Shown here in pieces: positions 1 to 8,890 of a stretch of 64,000 nucleotides of DNA; within the stretch, counting starts at the first letter, position 1, and each line of letters starts with the position of its first letter. Below the pieces are notes generated by a model. It made no database searches. It was not told where the DNA came from and saw only the letters and a program-made list of their open reading frames with translations. Location of the stretch: contig NZ_FOAN01000005.1 of assembly GCF_900109525.1 (NCBI RefSeq), positions 1 to 64,000 on the forward strand, given 5' to 3'. The translations under genes were made by a program, and so were the position numbers. The DNA comes from Allobosea lupini (GTDB taxonomy: Bacteria > Pseudomonadota > Alphaproteobacteria > Rhizobiales > Beijerinckiaceae).

Positions 1-275
1 ACGCCGAGGACGATCTGGCCGAGCTGGTAGTTGTAGCCGATCTGGCCACCGCCGACGAAGCCGTCGAGATCGCCGAAGGCGCTGACGCCACGCGAGTCCA
101 TGTTGCCCCAGCCGTAGCCGGCGTTGGCACCGACGTAGAAGCCGGTCCAGGTGAAGGCAGGAACGTAAACCGGAGCAACGACCGGGCCCTTGCGGCTCGG
201 CAGGTCGGCAGCGGAGGCAGCGCCGGCAGCGATGAGGCCGAGGGCCGCAACGCCCGAAAGCAGATACTTCTTCAT
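1..275 (-). CDS. Outer-membrane beta-barrel (Omp25/Omp31-like) protein, 3' part outside the window
   Basis: Only the first 91 codons are inside the window; the gene runs off the left edge. The protein opens with a clear Sec signal peptide (MKKYLLSGVAALGLIAAGAA, cleavage near ASAA) followed by DLPSRKGP and then WTGFYVGANAGYGWG, the strand-one signature of the Rhizobiales porin-like Omp25/Omp31 family. Such proteins form small 8-strand barrels in the outer membrane. The ATG at 275 has a good ribosome binding site (taaggag) 6 nt upstream. It is probably core chromosome and marks the side of the adjacent island away from the tRNA. Confidence 0.85.
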   Translation of the reverse strand, partial: MKKYLLSGVAALGLIAAGAASAADLPSRKGPVVAPVYVPAFTWTGFYVGANAGYGWGNMDSRGVSAFGDLDGFVGGGQIGYNYQLGQIVLG

Positions 276-561
276 CACAAACTCCTTAGTCATCGTATTC
301 CCGGCGCTGGCCGGTAGGCGGTATCTAGGACCCTATATAGAGACTGTGAATGACCCTGTCTGTTGCGGTAAGAACACATGTGCTGGCGCGACCATGTCGA
401 AATTGCGGCACGATCCGTATTGCGGCAAACATATCTATGAATGCCGGTTAGTTGTTGCGAGGCCTCATGGAAGGCTAACCGGATAGTCACGCAATCACAA
501 TGACGCGGGCTCACTTCATAGCGAGCACCGGCATTGCGAACAGGCGGCGTCGTTATAAACG
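276..561. other. Intergenic region between the omp gene and the island's last gene
   Basis: About 285 bases with no convincing gene. It should contain the promoter of the leftward omp gene and the far boundary of the tRNA-Glu island. One stretch (384-401) resembles the tRNA 3' end and is listed separately. No terminator hairpin with a T-run was found after the helicase stop at 562. Confidence 0.5.
384..401. repeat. Candidate degenerate attachment site (island end distal to the tRNA)
   Basis: These 18 bases (tggcgcgaccatgtcgaa) match 14 of 18 positions of 7397-7414 (tggcgctcccatggggaa), which is the 3' end of the tRNA-Glu gene including its encoded CCA. The match is in direct orientation and sits between the omp gene and the last island gene, where an att copy would be expected. 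The similarity does not extend on either side, so a chance match is possible. Confidence 0.3.
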
Positions 562-3117
562 CTAAATGTTGCCTTCCCTATCCTTAGCTACCACAGTGTC
601 GTAGAGGCCATAATATGTCAGCCCTTCGTGGCTTTCGATGCCTGTGTAGCGCAAGGAAGCATCCTCGTAGCGGCGGAAGGCAAAGACGGCCTCATTCATC
701 CGCTCAGTATTAAACACCTTTAGCCGCACCAGGAGATGGAAATCCGTTACCGTTAAGCCCGTCACGGTAAGGAATAAACTGGGCTCTAGTTTGGTGATCA
801 CGTCCTGCAGGGTATTTTCTCGGAAATCCGTGAGGTACATGAAGACTGGGATGCGCGTCGCAAATTTGATTAATTTCTCTTGAACAAGCTTGCGCTTGGA
901 CTTATATTCCTTTTCTTCTTCACTCAACTCCCTTTTCTCATTTGCCGTCAGCTCGCGACCTTTAGCCTTATTCTTGATTTCTTTGACCTTATCGCTCTTG
1001 TTTATGATTGTCTCGATGATGCCATCGCCAAGAGCACGCCATCCCTCGATGCGTGCGACAGCGGCCATCGCCTCGCGACTACCGAGCACACGCCGCAGTG
1101 TGTCGTTGTCCACGTTCACTAGTAGTGCGGACTCCCATTTACGGGCGAGCAACGTGGCCGATGTGCCCGCCATCGCGATATCGAGAATACCTCCCGCGTC
1201 GATCTGGGTCATGTTGGCGCCGTCGTAGGCCAGCACCGGCAAGAACGAGACAAGCTCGCGGACGGCATTTTCCGGGTTCGCCTCGCCCGGCGAAAGACCG
1301 ATTCCGTATTCCGACAACTGCCTCAACGCGCGAGTCGGCGCGAAGTCGAACACGAAGCAGACAGGCTTCAGCACTTCTTCTTCGCTCGGGTTGTCGCCGT
1401 TGGGGTTCTTAATCGACCAGGGAGATTGCACCCTGAAGGCGGCCTGAAAATAGGTTTCAGGAGACTTTAGGTTGCGAAGCATCAAAATCGACGCCCACTG
1501 CGCCACCGTCACACCGGTCGTCAGCTTGCCGCATGATAGCGTGATCGTCTTGCTGACGAAGCCGCTGCCGACTGCCAGCCGGACTGGCGGCAAAGCATCA
1601 AGACCTATCCCGGCCGAAGTTCCCGCCGCCACAATCACACTGTAATCGTGCCAGAAGGTATTGTGCTTCTCGGCCAGCAAATTCGCCATCGCATGACAAG
1701 CGGCAACGTTGGGCAGGAACCAAAACGAGTGTTGCAAGTAGGGTAGCAGCCGGACATCCGAATATGGGAAAGGCGGCCGTGTTCCTGTTTTCAGGCTTTC
1801 GACCGCTTGGGGCGCATGACCGCCCCGGATGATGTCCAGCCATTTCTGGACGTCAGTCTTGTGCTTGAACGCGGCAGCATTTCCCGAGCCGGCGGCGGAG
1901 AAAAAGGCGTTCAGGTCAAATTCATCGAACTCCCCGGCACTGGCGATAGCCAGCAGTTCGTCGGGCATCTGATAGGTCAGCAACCGCATCTGTGGCAGCG
2001 CGCTGTAAGGATTGCGCTCGCCTGGATAATTCTTTGCGAACTCGGCTTTGGCGCGCTGTTCGTCGGTATACGTCCAGTTGAAAATTTGTTCCTCAATGAA
2101 CTCGCCCGTCGCCAGCGCCTTGAACGGCGTGCCCGAGAGATAGAGATAGGCGCGAGTGGTGATCGGCAGGAAGTCGCCCTCGCTTTCCGACAGCACGCCC
2201 AAATCTTCGTTCACGTCTTCAAGATCGTCAGCATATTCGAGGCTGGTTTCCCTCTTGGCATCCGCCGCATCTTCCCCCTCGAAAAGCTCCTGCGCCGTCT
2301 CGCGCCATGCGCCAAAATGGTATTCATCGAACACCACAAGGTCCCAATTTACCGCGTGGAGCCATTCGTTCCTGGCCTTAATGTTTCCGGCCTTGTCGCG
2401 CCCCAGCAGGTCCTGGAACGAGCCGAAATAGACAACCGGCTTGTCGCCGTTAGCCTGGCTAGGGTCTCGCCCGGAGTTGCGCGACAGATATTGCCAGCCA
2501 TCAAAATCGACGTGAGATTCAAGGTCCGTTTGCCAAGCGTCTTCCACCGCGGGCTTGAATGTCACCACCAGCACGCGCTTGGCACCGAGCTTCTTAGCGA
2601 GTTGATAGGTTGTGAATGTCTTGCCAAAGCGCATTTTCGCGTTCCAGAGGAAGCGTGGGACAGCATTGGCGTCCTGCTTCCACCGGGAATGGAAATAAGC
2701 GCTGGTTTGCACCACTGCCGCTGCCTGTTCCTTGCGCAGCGGGAAGGTTTCGTGATGCGTGCCGGAGAATTGTTGGCCTGTGCGCAATTCGGCCAGCACG
2801 GTTTTCACGTCGGCGACGGTGCATCGCATCCATTCGAGCTGTGGATTGGCGAAGCCCTTGCGCCGCAGGGCTTCGCGCACGCTATGATCGGTGATGATAC
2901 CGCCATCATCTCGTTCCGCGCTTTCGTCCAGCTCGATGATGTAGTTGTTGATCGCAGCAGTTCTGAGCTGTTCCGCCACCCGCTGCTTCACGTCGCGGGT
3001 GGTCTGTCCCACTTTAAGCAGCCCGTCATGCGTATCGGCAGTGATGCCATACGCATAGATGCGGGGGCGCGCATCAGGCTTGGGGGTCAGAATTTCCTCT
3101 ATGGCGGGCTTATTCAC
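562..3117 (-). CDS. GIY-YIG nuclease/SF2 helicase fusion (restriction-like subunit)
   Basis: This 851-residue protein starts with a GIY-YIG-type domain of the T5orf172 kind (about residues 19-52: IYAYGI, then LLKVGQTT and a following Arg). A superfamily 2 helicase/translocase core follows, with a Walker A-like KMRFGKT at 161-167, DEYH at 264-267 and SGTPFKAL near 328. A QAAFR motif in the C-terminal half resembles helicase motif VI. The GTG start at 3117 overlaps the stop of the methylase gene by 8 nt (gtgaataa) and has a purine-rich gggggcgg just upstream, which suggests translational coupling. It probably couples ATP-driven DNA translocation to nicking or cleavage. It is the last gene of the cassette. 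Domain assignment is firm; the role in restriction is inferred from its neighbours. Confidence 0.8.
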   Translation of the reverse strand: MNKPAIEEILTPKPDARPRIYAYGITADTHDGLLKVGQTTRDVKQRVAEQLRTAAINNYIIELDESAERDDGGIITDHSVREALRRKGFANPQLEWMRCTVADVKTVLAELRTGQQFSGTHHETFPLRKEQAAAVVQTSAYFHSRWKQDANAVPRFLWNAKMRFGKTFTTYQLAKKLGAKRVLVVTFKPAVEDAWQTDLESHVDFDGWQYLSRNSGRDPSQANGDKPVVYFGSFQDLLGRDKAGNIKARNEWLHAVNWDLVVFDEYHFGAWRETAQELFEGEDAADAKRETSLEYADDLEDVNEDLGVLSESEGDFLPITTRAYLYLSGTPFKALATGEFIEEQIFNWTYTDEQRAKAEFAKNYPGERNPYSALPQMRLLTYQMPDELLAIASAGEFDEFDLNAFFSAAGSGNAAAFKHKTDVQKWLDIIRGGHAPQAVESLKTGTRPPFPYSDVRLLPYLQHSFWFLPNVAACHAMANLLAEKHNTFWHDYSVIVAAGTSAGIGLDALPPVRLAVGSGFVSKTITLSCGKLTTGVTVAQWASILMLRNLKSPETYFQAAFRVQSPWSIKNPNGDNPSEEEVLKPVCFVFDFAPTRALRQLSEYGIGLSPGEANPENAVRELVSFLPVLAYDGANMTQIDAGGILDIAMAGTSATLLARKWESALLVNVDNDTLRRVLGSREAMAAVARIEGWRALGDGIIETIINKSDKVKEIKNKAKGRELTANEKRELSEEEKEYKSKRKLVQEKLIKFATRIPVFMYLTDFRENTLQDVITKLEPSLFLTVTGLTVTDFHLLVRLKVFNTERMNEAVFAFRRYEDASLRYTGIESHEGLTYYGLYDTVVAKDREGNI

Positions 3118-4705
3118 GATCCGCCCCCATCGGACGGATCATCTGTTCGATGAACAAGATCTCGGCTTCGCTAAGCCCGTACTTTTTAAACAGAACAGCA
3201 TCGGTCCATATCTGGTTCCACGGCTGGACTGGAACCCAGCGATACATTCCCCGAAAGACGTGCTGCGCCGGCTTACGAAGCGACACAAGGAAGCGCGCCA
3301 GTCTTGTCTGCAAATATGACTCAACACTCTCAGCTTCGATTCTTGAATTGAGGGGACCGGCGACGAGATAGGTTTGAGTGCACGCAGATCCTGGTTCCCC
3401 GATTATTGGCGGGCCCAGCACGACGTCTACGCCGCTTCTCTCTCGCTCACGACCGGAGCCAGCAACGGGTAAAAATAGCTTCCAAACGTCAAGCAAGTGC
3501 ACGTTCTTGCTGATGACCTGTCGAGCCATGGCGCCACGAACTCTTTTTGTCCCAACATTGGCATAGAGACGAACCTGCGCATCATCTGGCATCTTATCAC
3601 GGCCATAATCGGAAAAATTCGTCGCTAATCCAAATGGTGTATCTCCGCTAACAAGCTCCTCGAATGGCTGCTCTCCAGCCGCCAATACCTTATGTAAAAT
3701 GTCTACTGCTCGCTTGTCTCGCACGAAGACATCAAATTCGTCTAAGACGCGCTGATGGGGTCCGATGGTCGCGCCGTTTCGATGATAGGTGCCTTCACAT
3801 AAGCCCGGATTGTCGCGGTCCCATAGGAAGTAGCAAATTCCGCCACCGATGCCGACGGTCGGAAACGCATCCTTGGCGTTTTCATAGTCGACGAGTGTAC
3901 GGGTACGATGATCGCTGAGAAATTCGGCGCGAAACTCGCCAAGTCCACGACCGCCAGCCATCCATCTTGATGGAATTACCATCGAAAGGAATTTCGGCTC
4001 TAATCGCACGGCTTGCTGAACGAACAACTGGTAGATGGGAGAATCATTCGTTCCACCGCCGCCGCCAGTCATTTGGTACGGCGGGTTTCCGATAATAACG
4101 TCGAACTGCATATCGGCTCCGAACATCTCGCCAATGCGAGCTTTGATATTGTTAGCATGAATAAACGCATAAGCGTGAGTTTCAAGATTTTCACCCCGGT
4201 CAAGGGCCTCTTTGCCGGCCCCGCAGAATACACATCTACCCTTGTCCCAAGAATGTTCTGTACGCTCGAACCAAACATTTCCGTCATTACTAATGAAATT
4301 CTTGGCGACAGAATGCTCCCCGGTTGCATGCTTTGAACAATAGAGACTTCGACGCGCAAGCAGGCTGGTAAGCTCGGTGATGCCGATTCCGAATACTTGC
4401 CGGGTCAGGATATGATCGACGCGCGCTTGCAGGTCCGGTATGTGCGCCTCTAGCCCTACTATCAATCGCCGGGTGACCTCTCGTAGGAACACCCCAGATT
4501 TCGTACACGGGTCAAGGAAGCGCACTGAACTGTCAGCCCAAATGTCGGCGCGTCCGTTTCGCGCCGCCCAGGTCTCAGCCAGCGTGTCCAACATGCGGTT
4601 TGCAAACTCTGGGGGCGTAAATACTTCATCGTTGGAGAGGTTTGCGATACAGGTCAAAACATCCGGGTTGCGTCCCCGGAGCGTAAAGCTCGCTTGCTCA
4701 TTCAT
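3110..4705 (-). CDS. Eco57I-type adenine DNA methylase-like protein
   Basis: The 531-residue protein begins with a conserved DEVFTPPEFANRMLD block (residues 26-40). It has a SAM-site-like LDPCTKSGVF (64-73; the usual DPxxGSG is altered to DPCTKSG) and the N6-adenine methylase motif IV NPPY at 207-210. Cysteines at 123 (YCSKH) and 159/161 (CVFCG) may form a small zinc site. The large C-terminal part resembles the target-recognition region of Eco57I-type enzymes. The ATG at 4705 was chosen because ggggggag lies upstream and homology begins there; a longer reading to 4909 only overlaps the preceding gene. It sits 29 nt after the small methylase and overlaps the helicase. The altered motif I raises the question whether it binds SAM alone or needs its partner. 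Confidence 0.8.
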   Translation of the reverse strand: MNEQASFTLRGRNPDVLTCIANLSNDEVFTPPEFANRMLDTLAETWAARNGRADIWADSSVRFLDPCTKSGVFLREVTRRLIVGLEAHIPDLQARVDHILTRQVFGIGITELTSLLARRSLYCSKHATGEHSVAKNFISNDGNVWFERTEHSWDKGRCVFCGAGKEALDRGENLETHAYAFIHANNIKARIGEMFGADMQFDVIIGNPPYQMTGGGGGTNDSPIYQLFVQQAVRLEPKFLSMVIPSRWMAGGRGLGEFRAEFLSDHRTRTLVDYENAKDAFPTVGIGGGICYFLWDRDNPGLCEGTYHRNGATIGPHQRVLDEFDVFVRDKRAVDILHKVLAAGEQPFEELVSGDTPFGLATNFSDYGRDKMPDDAQVRLYANVGTKRVRGAMARQVISKNVHLLDVWKLFLPVAGSGRERERSGVDVVLGPPIIGEPGSACTQTYLVAGPLNSRIEAESVESYLQTRLARFLVSLRKPAQHVFRGMYRWVPVQPWNQIWTDAVLFKKYGLSEAEILFIEQMIRPMGADRE

Positions 4706-4734
4706 ACCGCTCCCCCCGAGGCATCGCTGCTGGC

Positions 4735-5358
4735 TCAGCCTACCAGCTCGCGCACCGTTGTTGGCGGATATACCTTGGTAGGCGTAAAAATCTCGTGCTT
4801 GCCCAGATGGGCAAACAAAGAATCTTCTGCGCCTAAACTTGCCATGCCAGTCAGCACATCGAGCCGGAAGTCGCGCCGCTGAAACTTGCCTTTGCCAAGG
4901 TAACCCCATTCCACCACGTTGATCGGCATGCCATTCGTGTCGCGCATGGTCATGGCATCGCCGTGGACGAGATTCTGCGACAGGACGTTGTAGGCGGCGC
5001 GATACAGCTCATGCGTCTCGTCCAGATCGAGATATTCTGCGAACACCTCCAGCATATTCGCGCGGCATTCAGAAATGTTATCTTCTAGCAATTCGATGCC
5101 GTAGCAACACATCAGGCCCAGTAGGGCGTAATGCCCCTTCTCGAACGTGGACTTGCCGAACTTCGCCTCAACGGCGGCCAACTTGCGTTGCAGGACCGGC
5201 ACCAGAAAATTTCCGCTGCCGCATGCCGGCTCCAAGAAGCGGGAGTCGATCCGCTCAGTTTCGCCCTTGACGAGGTCGAGCATTTTTTCCACCAGCCACG
5301 GGGGCGTGAACACCTCACCGTGATCGGCAACCCGCTTCTTGGATCTGATTAGACTCAT
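4735..5358 (-). CDS. Small N6-adenine methylase-like protein (HsdM-like N-terminal fold)
   Basis: This 207-residue protein carries GEVFTPPWLVEKMLD at about 14-28 and a canonical SAM-binding EPACGSGNF at 43-51. No NPPY motif follows, so it looks like the SAM-binding half of an adenine methylase. The following gene has NPPY but a degenerate SAM loop, which makes complementation within one complex plausible. The ATG at 5358 is preferred over an upstream start at 5484, which would overlap the integrase gene; gaagg lies about 10 nt upstream of 5358. Both methylase-like genes carry their own VFTPP block, so they are two proteins rather than one frameshifted gene. Confidence 0.75.
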   Translation of the reverse strand: MSLIRSKKRVADHGEVFTPPWLVEKMLDLVKGETERIDSRFLEPACGSGNFLVPVLQRKLAAVEAKFGKSTFEKGHYALLGLMCCYGIELLEDNISECRANMLEVFAEYLDLDETHELYRAAYNVLSQNLVHGDAMTMRDTNGMPINVVEWGYLGKGKFQRRDFRLDVLTGMASLGAEDSLFAHLGKHEIFTPTKVYPPTTVRELVG

Positions 5359-5425
5359 GGTCAACGGGCCTTCATAGTCAGCGGTGGGGAACTGGACATA
5401 GGCGCAACTTTCATGCTCTTCGTCC

Positions 5426-7312
5426 TCACAATACGCCAGGGTCGGCGCTAGCCACCTTCGTCGTGTGGAGATGCGAAAGGTCAACTGGCGCCTTCACCTT
5501 GCTCATCTCAGCGAACAGCCGGGACACAGAATGTCCCGAGCCGTAGCCGCGTCCGACGTTCCTTCCGACTGCGTGCCCCGTCAAAGCATCATGCACATCC
5601 TCTGACAGACCAGCGTCGCGGCACATATCTTTGAACAGGTGTCGGAAGGAGTGGAACACCTTCGCCCTGTCGGCGATGCTGATCGGCTTCCGCCCCTGAT
5701 AGTTCCCCCACCACTGAGACCATGCCGCCGTGTGCGCCCGGCCCTCAGCCGACCGCAGCAACGGCCACAGCGTCGCCTCAGCCCCACCTTCCCCTCGACG
5801 CAGCTCGACGTAGGCAAGGAAGCCCATGAGCTTCAGCTCCGGATGGATAGGCACCTTTCGAATGCTGGTCTTCGTCTTGACCTTCCGGCCCCCTGACGTG
5901 CCGATGCTGATGAAGGCAATGCCGCCATCGTCGGCTTGCACATCGCAGACCCGGAGCTGGCCCAATTCCGACAGGCGCGCGCCTGTGAACAGCGCCAGCA
6001 GCGGGAGCCAATACTGCGCTTCGCCACGTCCACCCGTCTGACGTTTTCCCTGCCGATGCACCGGCCCGTCCACGAAGATGCGTTTGAGATCGTCGGAGCT
6101 AAACGGCTCGCGGTCACCGCCTTCGTTGTCGTCTCCCTCAACCCAAGCGGACGGAAAATGGTTGGGCCATGAGCTTGCCTCTTCGAGGTCACTGCGCTTC
6201 CGTGCATGCTCGACCATGGCCGAGAGTAACGTAAAGGCCTTGTTGATCGTAGCCGGCGCCCTTTGAGGATACGCAGTCAAATCCTCACGCAGCAGCTCCG
6301 GCAGCGTCATTTTGGAGAACTTCTTCGGGAGCCGAGAGGGCAGCGCCGAAATGGCTGCGACGAACTCCTGCACTCGCTTTTTGGTGATCTCGCCGATGCG
6401 AATGTCACCATGCAGCTCTTTGAACCGCTGCACAGCGCTCGCGGCCTCCATGGCGGTCAGCTCGCGCGGCTTGCGGCCGCCCTGAACGCCGCTGCCTTTC
6501 TTCCAAAGGGCCAGCGCCTCCGAAATAAGCGGCCCCAGCTTATCGTTAGCATCCGCCAAATTGAACCCGGTTGCAAAAAGCGGGTCGGCTGGCATGAACG
6601 CCGTGCCATTCAACTGGGCCAGCGCAAGCCGACTGCCCTCGACGCTGGCACGGCGCACAAGGCCGATTAGATCACGGTATCGTTCCGCCGTTCGGTCAAC
6701 ATCAACCGTGGCCAAGTGCCGCGCGATGATCTGAACTCCGTCTTCGATGCCGGGCGGATTTGGACCGGTGTCCTTGACTTTGGTTCTGGTACTCGGCCAG
6801 CCGGCCTTGAGAAGGACATGGTCGGCGGTGTTCTGCACCCGCTCGTTGCCCTCTTCGTCGCGGCGGTCTTGCACACGGGCAAGCGTGTCGGTCCATTCTT
6901 CGACAAGCTCGGCACGGTCTTCGCTATCGATTGGCGGACTGATAGCGGCGGGGCGAAGCACGTCGCGGTAATAGCCGAAAACAAGCCTTTCCAACTCTGC
7001 CCGGCTAAGCCGGGACAGTTCGTGTCGGCGAACTTTCGCCTGAAAATCCGCTTCGGCGTCATCTGAGCGGCGCAGCTCATCAAATCGAGCGAGGTAGAAG
7101 CTCAGCTTCTCGCCTAACAGGCGGAGCGCTTGCTTTCGGTCCTTCGTCTTCAGGCTTACCCGGATAGTTCCGGTCTCGCGGTTGGCCCCGTCATTACGCT
7201 TGAACTTCGCGTTGTATGCGTCGAGCACGTCTTCCGGCACACGCATATCAAAATAGAACCGGCCATTGCGGACGATTAGGTAGGGTGTTTTGGGCACGGT
7301 TTCGCTGCTCAT
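5426..7312 (-). CDS. Tyrosine-type site-specific integrase (DUF6538-like N-terminus)
   Basis: The 628-residue recombinase has all expected catalytic residues: Arg446 in TGARLSELGQL, the HSFRH box (His554, Arg557), His580 in LTGHAVG and the nucleophile Tyr590 in GRGYG. The N-terminus (YLIVRNGRFYFDMRVPEDV) is the DUF6538-type head seen on many proteobacterial island integrases. It lies 84 nt from the 3' end of tRNA-Glu and points away from it, the classical arrangement of an integrase beside its attachment site. An ATG at 7312 is used; a TTG three codons earlier is possible, and neither has a strong ribosome binding site. It presumably mobilises the adjacent methylase/helicase cassette. Confidence 0.92.
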   Translation of the reverse strand: MSSETVPKTPYLIVRNGRFYFDMRVPEDVLDAYNAKFKRNDGANRETGTIRVSLKTKDRKQALRLLGEKLSFYLARFDELRRSDDAEADFQAKVRRHELSRLSRAELERLVFGYYRDVLRPAAISPPIDSEDRAELVEEWTDTLARVQDRRDEEGNERVQNTADHVLLKAGWPSTRTKVKDTGPNPPGIEDGVQIIARHLATVDVDRTAERYRDLIGLVRRASVEGSRLALAQLNGTAFMPADPLFATGFNLADANDKLGPLISEALALWKKGSGVQGGRKPRELTAMEAASAVQRFKELHGDIRIGEITKKRVQEFVAAISALPSRLPKKFSKMTLPELLREDLTAYPQRAPATINKAFTLLSAMVEHARKRSDLEEASSWPNHFPSAWVEGDDNEGGDREPFSSDDLKRIFVDGPVHRQGKRQTGGRGEAQYWLPLLALFTGARLSELGQLRVCDVQADDGGIAFISIGTSGGRKVKTKTSIRKVPIHPELKLMGFLAYVELRRGEGGAEATLWPLLRSAEGRAHTAAWSQWWGNYQGRKPISIADRAKVFHSFRHLFKDMCRDAGLSEDVHDALTGHAVGRNVGRGYGSGHSVSRLFAEMSKVKAPVDLSHLHTTKVASADPGVL

Positions 7313-7396
7313 GTATGCCAAAATGTATGACAGCCCGAGCCGAGTAAACCGTTGATTTTTCGAGAGTTTAAGCCCTTCAAGGACTTAGGCCGCAAA

Positions 7397-7471
7397 TGGC
7401 GCTCCCATGGGGAATCGAACCCCAGTTTTCGCCGTGAGAGGGCGACGTCCTGACCGCTAGACGATGGGAGC
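7397..7471 (-). tRNA. tRNA-Glu (anticodon CTC)
   Basis: The reverse strand folds as a standard cloverleaf. The acceptor stem is GCTCCCA/TGGGAGC, the anticodon arm has stem TCGCC/GGCGA and loop CTCTCAC giving anticodon CTC, and the T-arm contains GGTTCGATTCC. The discriminator base is G and a 3' CCA is encoded (7397-7399). The integrase gene lies directly beyond the 3' end, so this tRNA is the probable integration target and its 3' end is probably one attachment site. Confidence 0.95.
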
Positions 7472-7592
7472 AGCGCGGCAAGGCCGTCCGTATAATCGGC
7501 GCCGGCCCGCGCCGCAAGCCCCTCCGTGCAGCCGAAGCCGAAAAACCTGCGGGCAGGATGAAGCACCGCCCGCAGGGACTTTCCCTCTCGTC

Positions 7593-8711
7593 TCAGCCGG
7601 CGGCGTGCGAGCGCTCGGCCTGCGCCAGCGCCGGATAGTCGGTGTAGCCCTTGGCGTCGCCGCCATAGAAGGTCGCGACATCCGGCGTGTTGAGCGGGGC
7701 GTCGAGCTTCAGCCGCTCCGGCAGGTCGGGATTGGCGATGAAGAGCCGGCCGAAGGCGATAAGGTCGGCCTCGCCCTTCTCCACCGTCTCGATCGCGAGT
7801 TCGCGGGTGAAGCCGTTATTGGCGATGTAGGCGCCGCGGAAGGCCTTGCGCAGCGCCTGGTAGTCGAAGGGCAGATAGTCGCGCGCATCGCGCGTCGCGC
7901 CCTCGACGACATGGATGAAGGCGATGCCGCGCTTGTCGAGTTCGCCGACGAGATGGCCGAACAGCGCCTGCGGATCGCTATCGCGGGCATCGTTGGCTGG
8001 GCTTACTGGCGAGATGCGGATGCCGACGCGCTCCTTCGGGAACACCTTGCTCACCGCATCGACCACCTCCAGCGTCAGCCGGACGCGGTTCTCGATCGAG
8101 CCGCCATAGGCGTCCTGCCGCTGGTTCGAGCCGTCGCGCAGGAACTGGTCGAGCAGGTAGCCATGGGCGCCGTGCAGCTCGATGCCGTCGAAACCGGCCG
8201 CCTTGGCGTTCTCAGCCGCCCTGACGAAATCGGCGACGATGCCGGGAATCTCGTCGAGACGGAGCGCGCGCGGCTCGGACACCTCGGCGAAGCCGCTCTC
8301 GATATAGGTCTTGGTCTTGGCCAGCACCGCCGAGGGCGCGACCGGCGCCTGGTTGCCCGGCTGCAGCGAGACATGGCTGACGCGCCCGACATGCCAGAGC
8401 TGCGCGAAGATCGTCCCGCCGGCAGCATGCACGCCCTCGGTCACCGCCTTCCAGCCAGCGACCTGCGCGTCGCGATAGATGCCGGGCGTCCAGATATAGC
8501 CCTGGCCCTGCTGCGAGATCTGCGTCGCCTCGGTGATGATCAGCCCGGCGCCGGCGCGCTGGCGGTAGTACTCGACATTGAGCGCGTTCGGGGCATCATC
8601 ATGCTTGTTGGCGCGGTTGCGCGTCAAAGGCGCCATCACGACGCGGTTCTTCAGCTCGAGATCGCCGAGGCGGAACGGCGTGAACAGCTTGGCGGAGGAG
8701 GCATGGCTCAT
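7593..8711 (-). CDS. Old Yellow Enzyme family flavin-dependent ene-reductase (NemA-like)
   Basis: This 372-residue FMN enzyme of the NADH:flavin oxidoreductase family has the N-terminal LFTPFRLGDLELKNRVVMAPLTRNRA-type opening and the hallmark block HGAHGYLLDQFL followed by YGGSIENR. Family members reduce activated alkenes, N-ethylmaleimide or nitrate esters with NAD(P)H in the cytoplasm. The ATG at 8711 has aagga 10 nt upstream; a longer frame to 8888 would only add low-complexity sequence. It is divergent from comF across 180 bp and has no visible dedicated regulator. The physiological substrate cannot be told from sequence. Confidence 0.9.
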   Translation of the reverse strand: MSHASSAKLFTPFRLGDLELKNRVVMAPLTRNRANKHDDAPNALNVEYYRQRAGAGLIITEATQISQQGQGYIWTPGIYRDAQVAGWKAVTEGVHAAGGTIFAQLWHVGRVSHVSLQPGNQAPVAPSAVLAKTKTYIESGFAEVSEPRALRLDEIPGIVADFVRAAENAKAAGFDGIELHGAHGYLLDQFLRDGSNQRQDAYGGSIENRVRLTLEVVDAVSKVFPKERVGIRISPVSPANDARDSDPQALFGHLVGELDKRGIAFIHVVEGATRDARDYLPFDYQALRKAFRGAYIANNGFTRELAIETVEKGEADLIAFGRLFIANPDLPERLKLDAPLNTPDVATFYGGDAKGYTDYPALAQAERSHAAG

Positions 8712-8890
8712 CGTGGCGATCCTTGTCGCGAAACGGCCGCAAGGCCGGGGGAAGCGTCCATGGCGCCGGTCGCCGTCAGGCGGGCCGGAGCCGTCGCAAG
8801 CAAGATAGGCAAGATGGCAGGGAATGGCAGGGGCCGCCCTGCCCCGCTCACGAGAAAGCGAAGATGCTCTCTTCGCGATAGCCGCCACGC

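Noticed and set aside
1807..3153. Forward frame across the helicase gene
   Set aside because: No motif, and it lies opposite the well-supported helicase.
3110..5358. One methylase gene broken by a frameshift
   Set aside because: Both parts have their own VFTPP start block and separate ribosome binding sites, so they are two genes.
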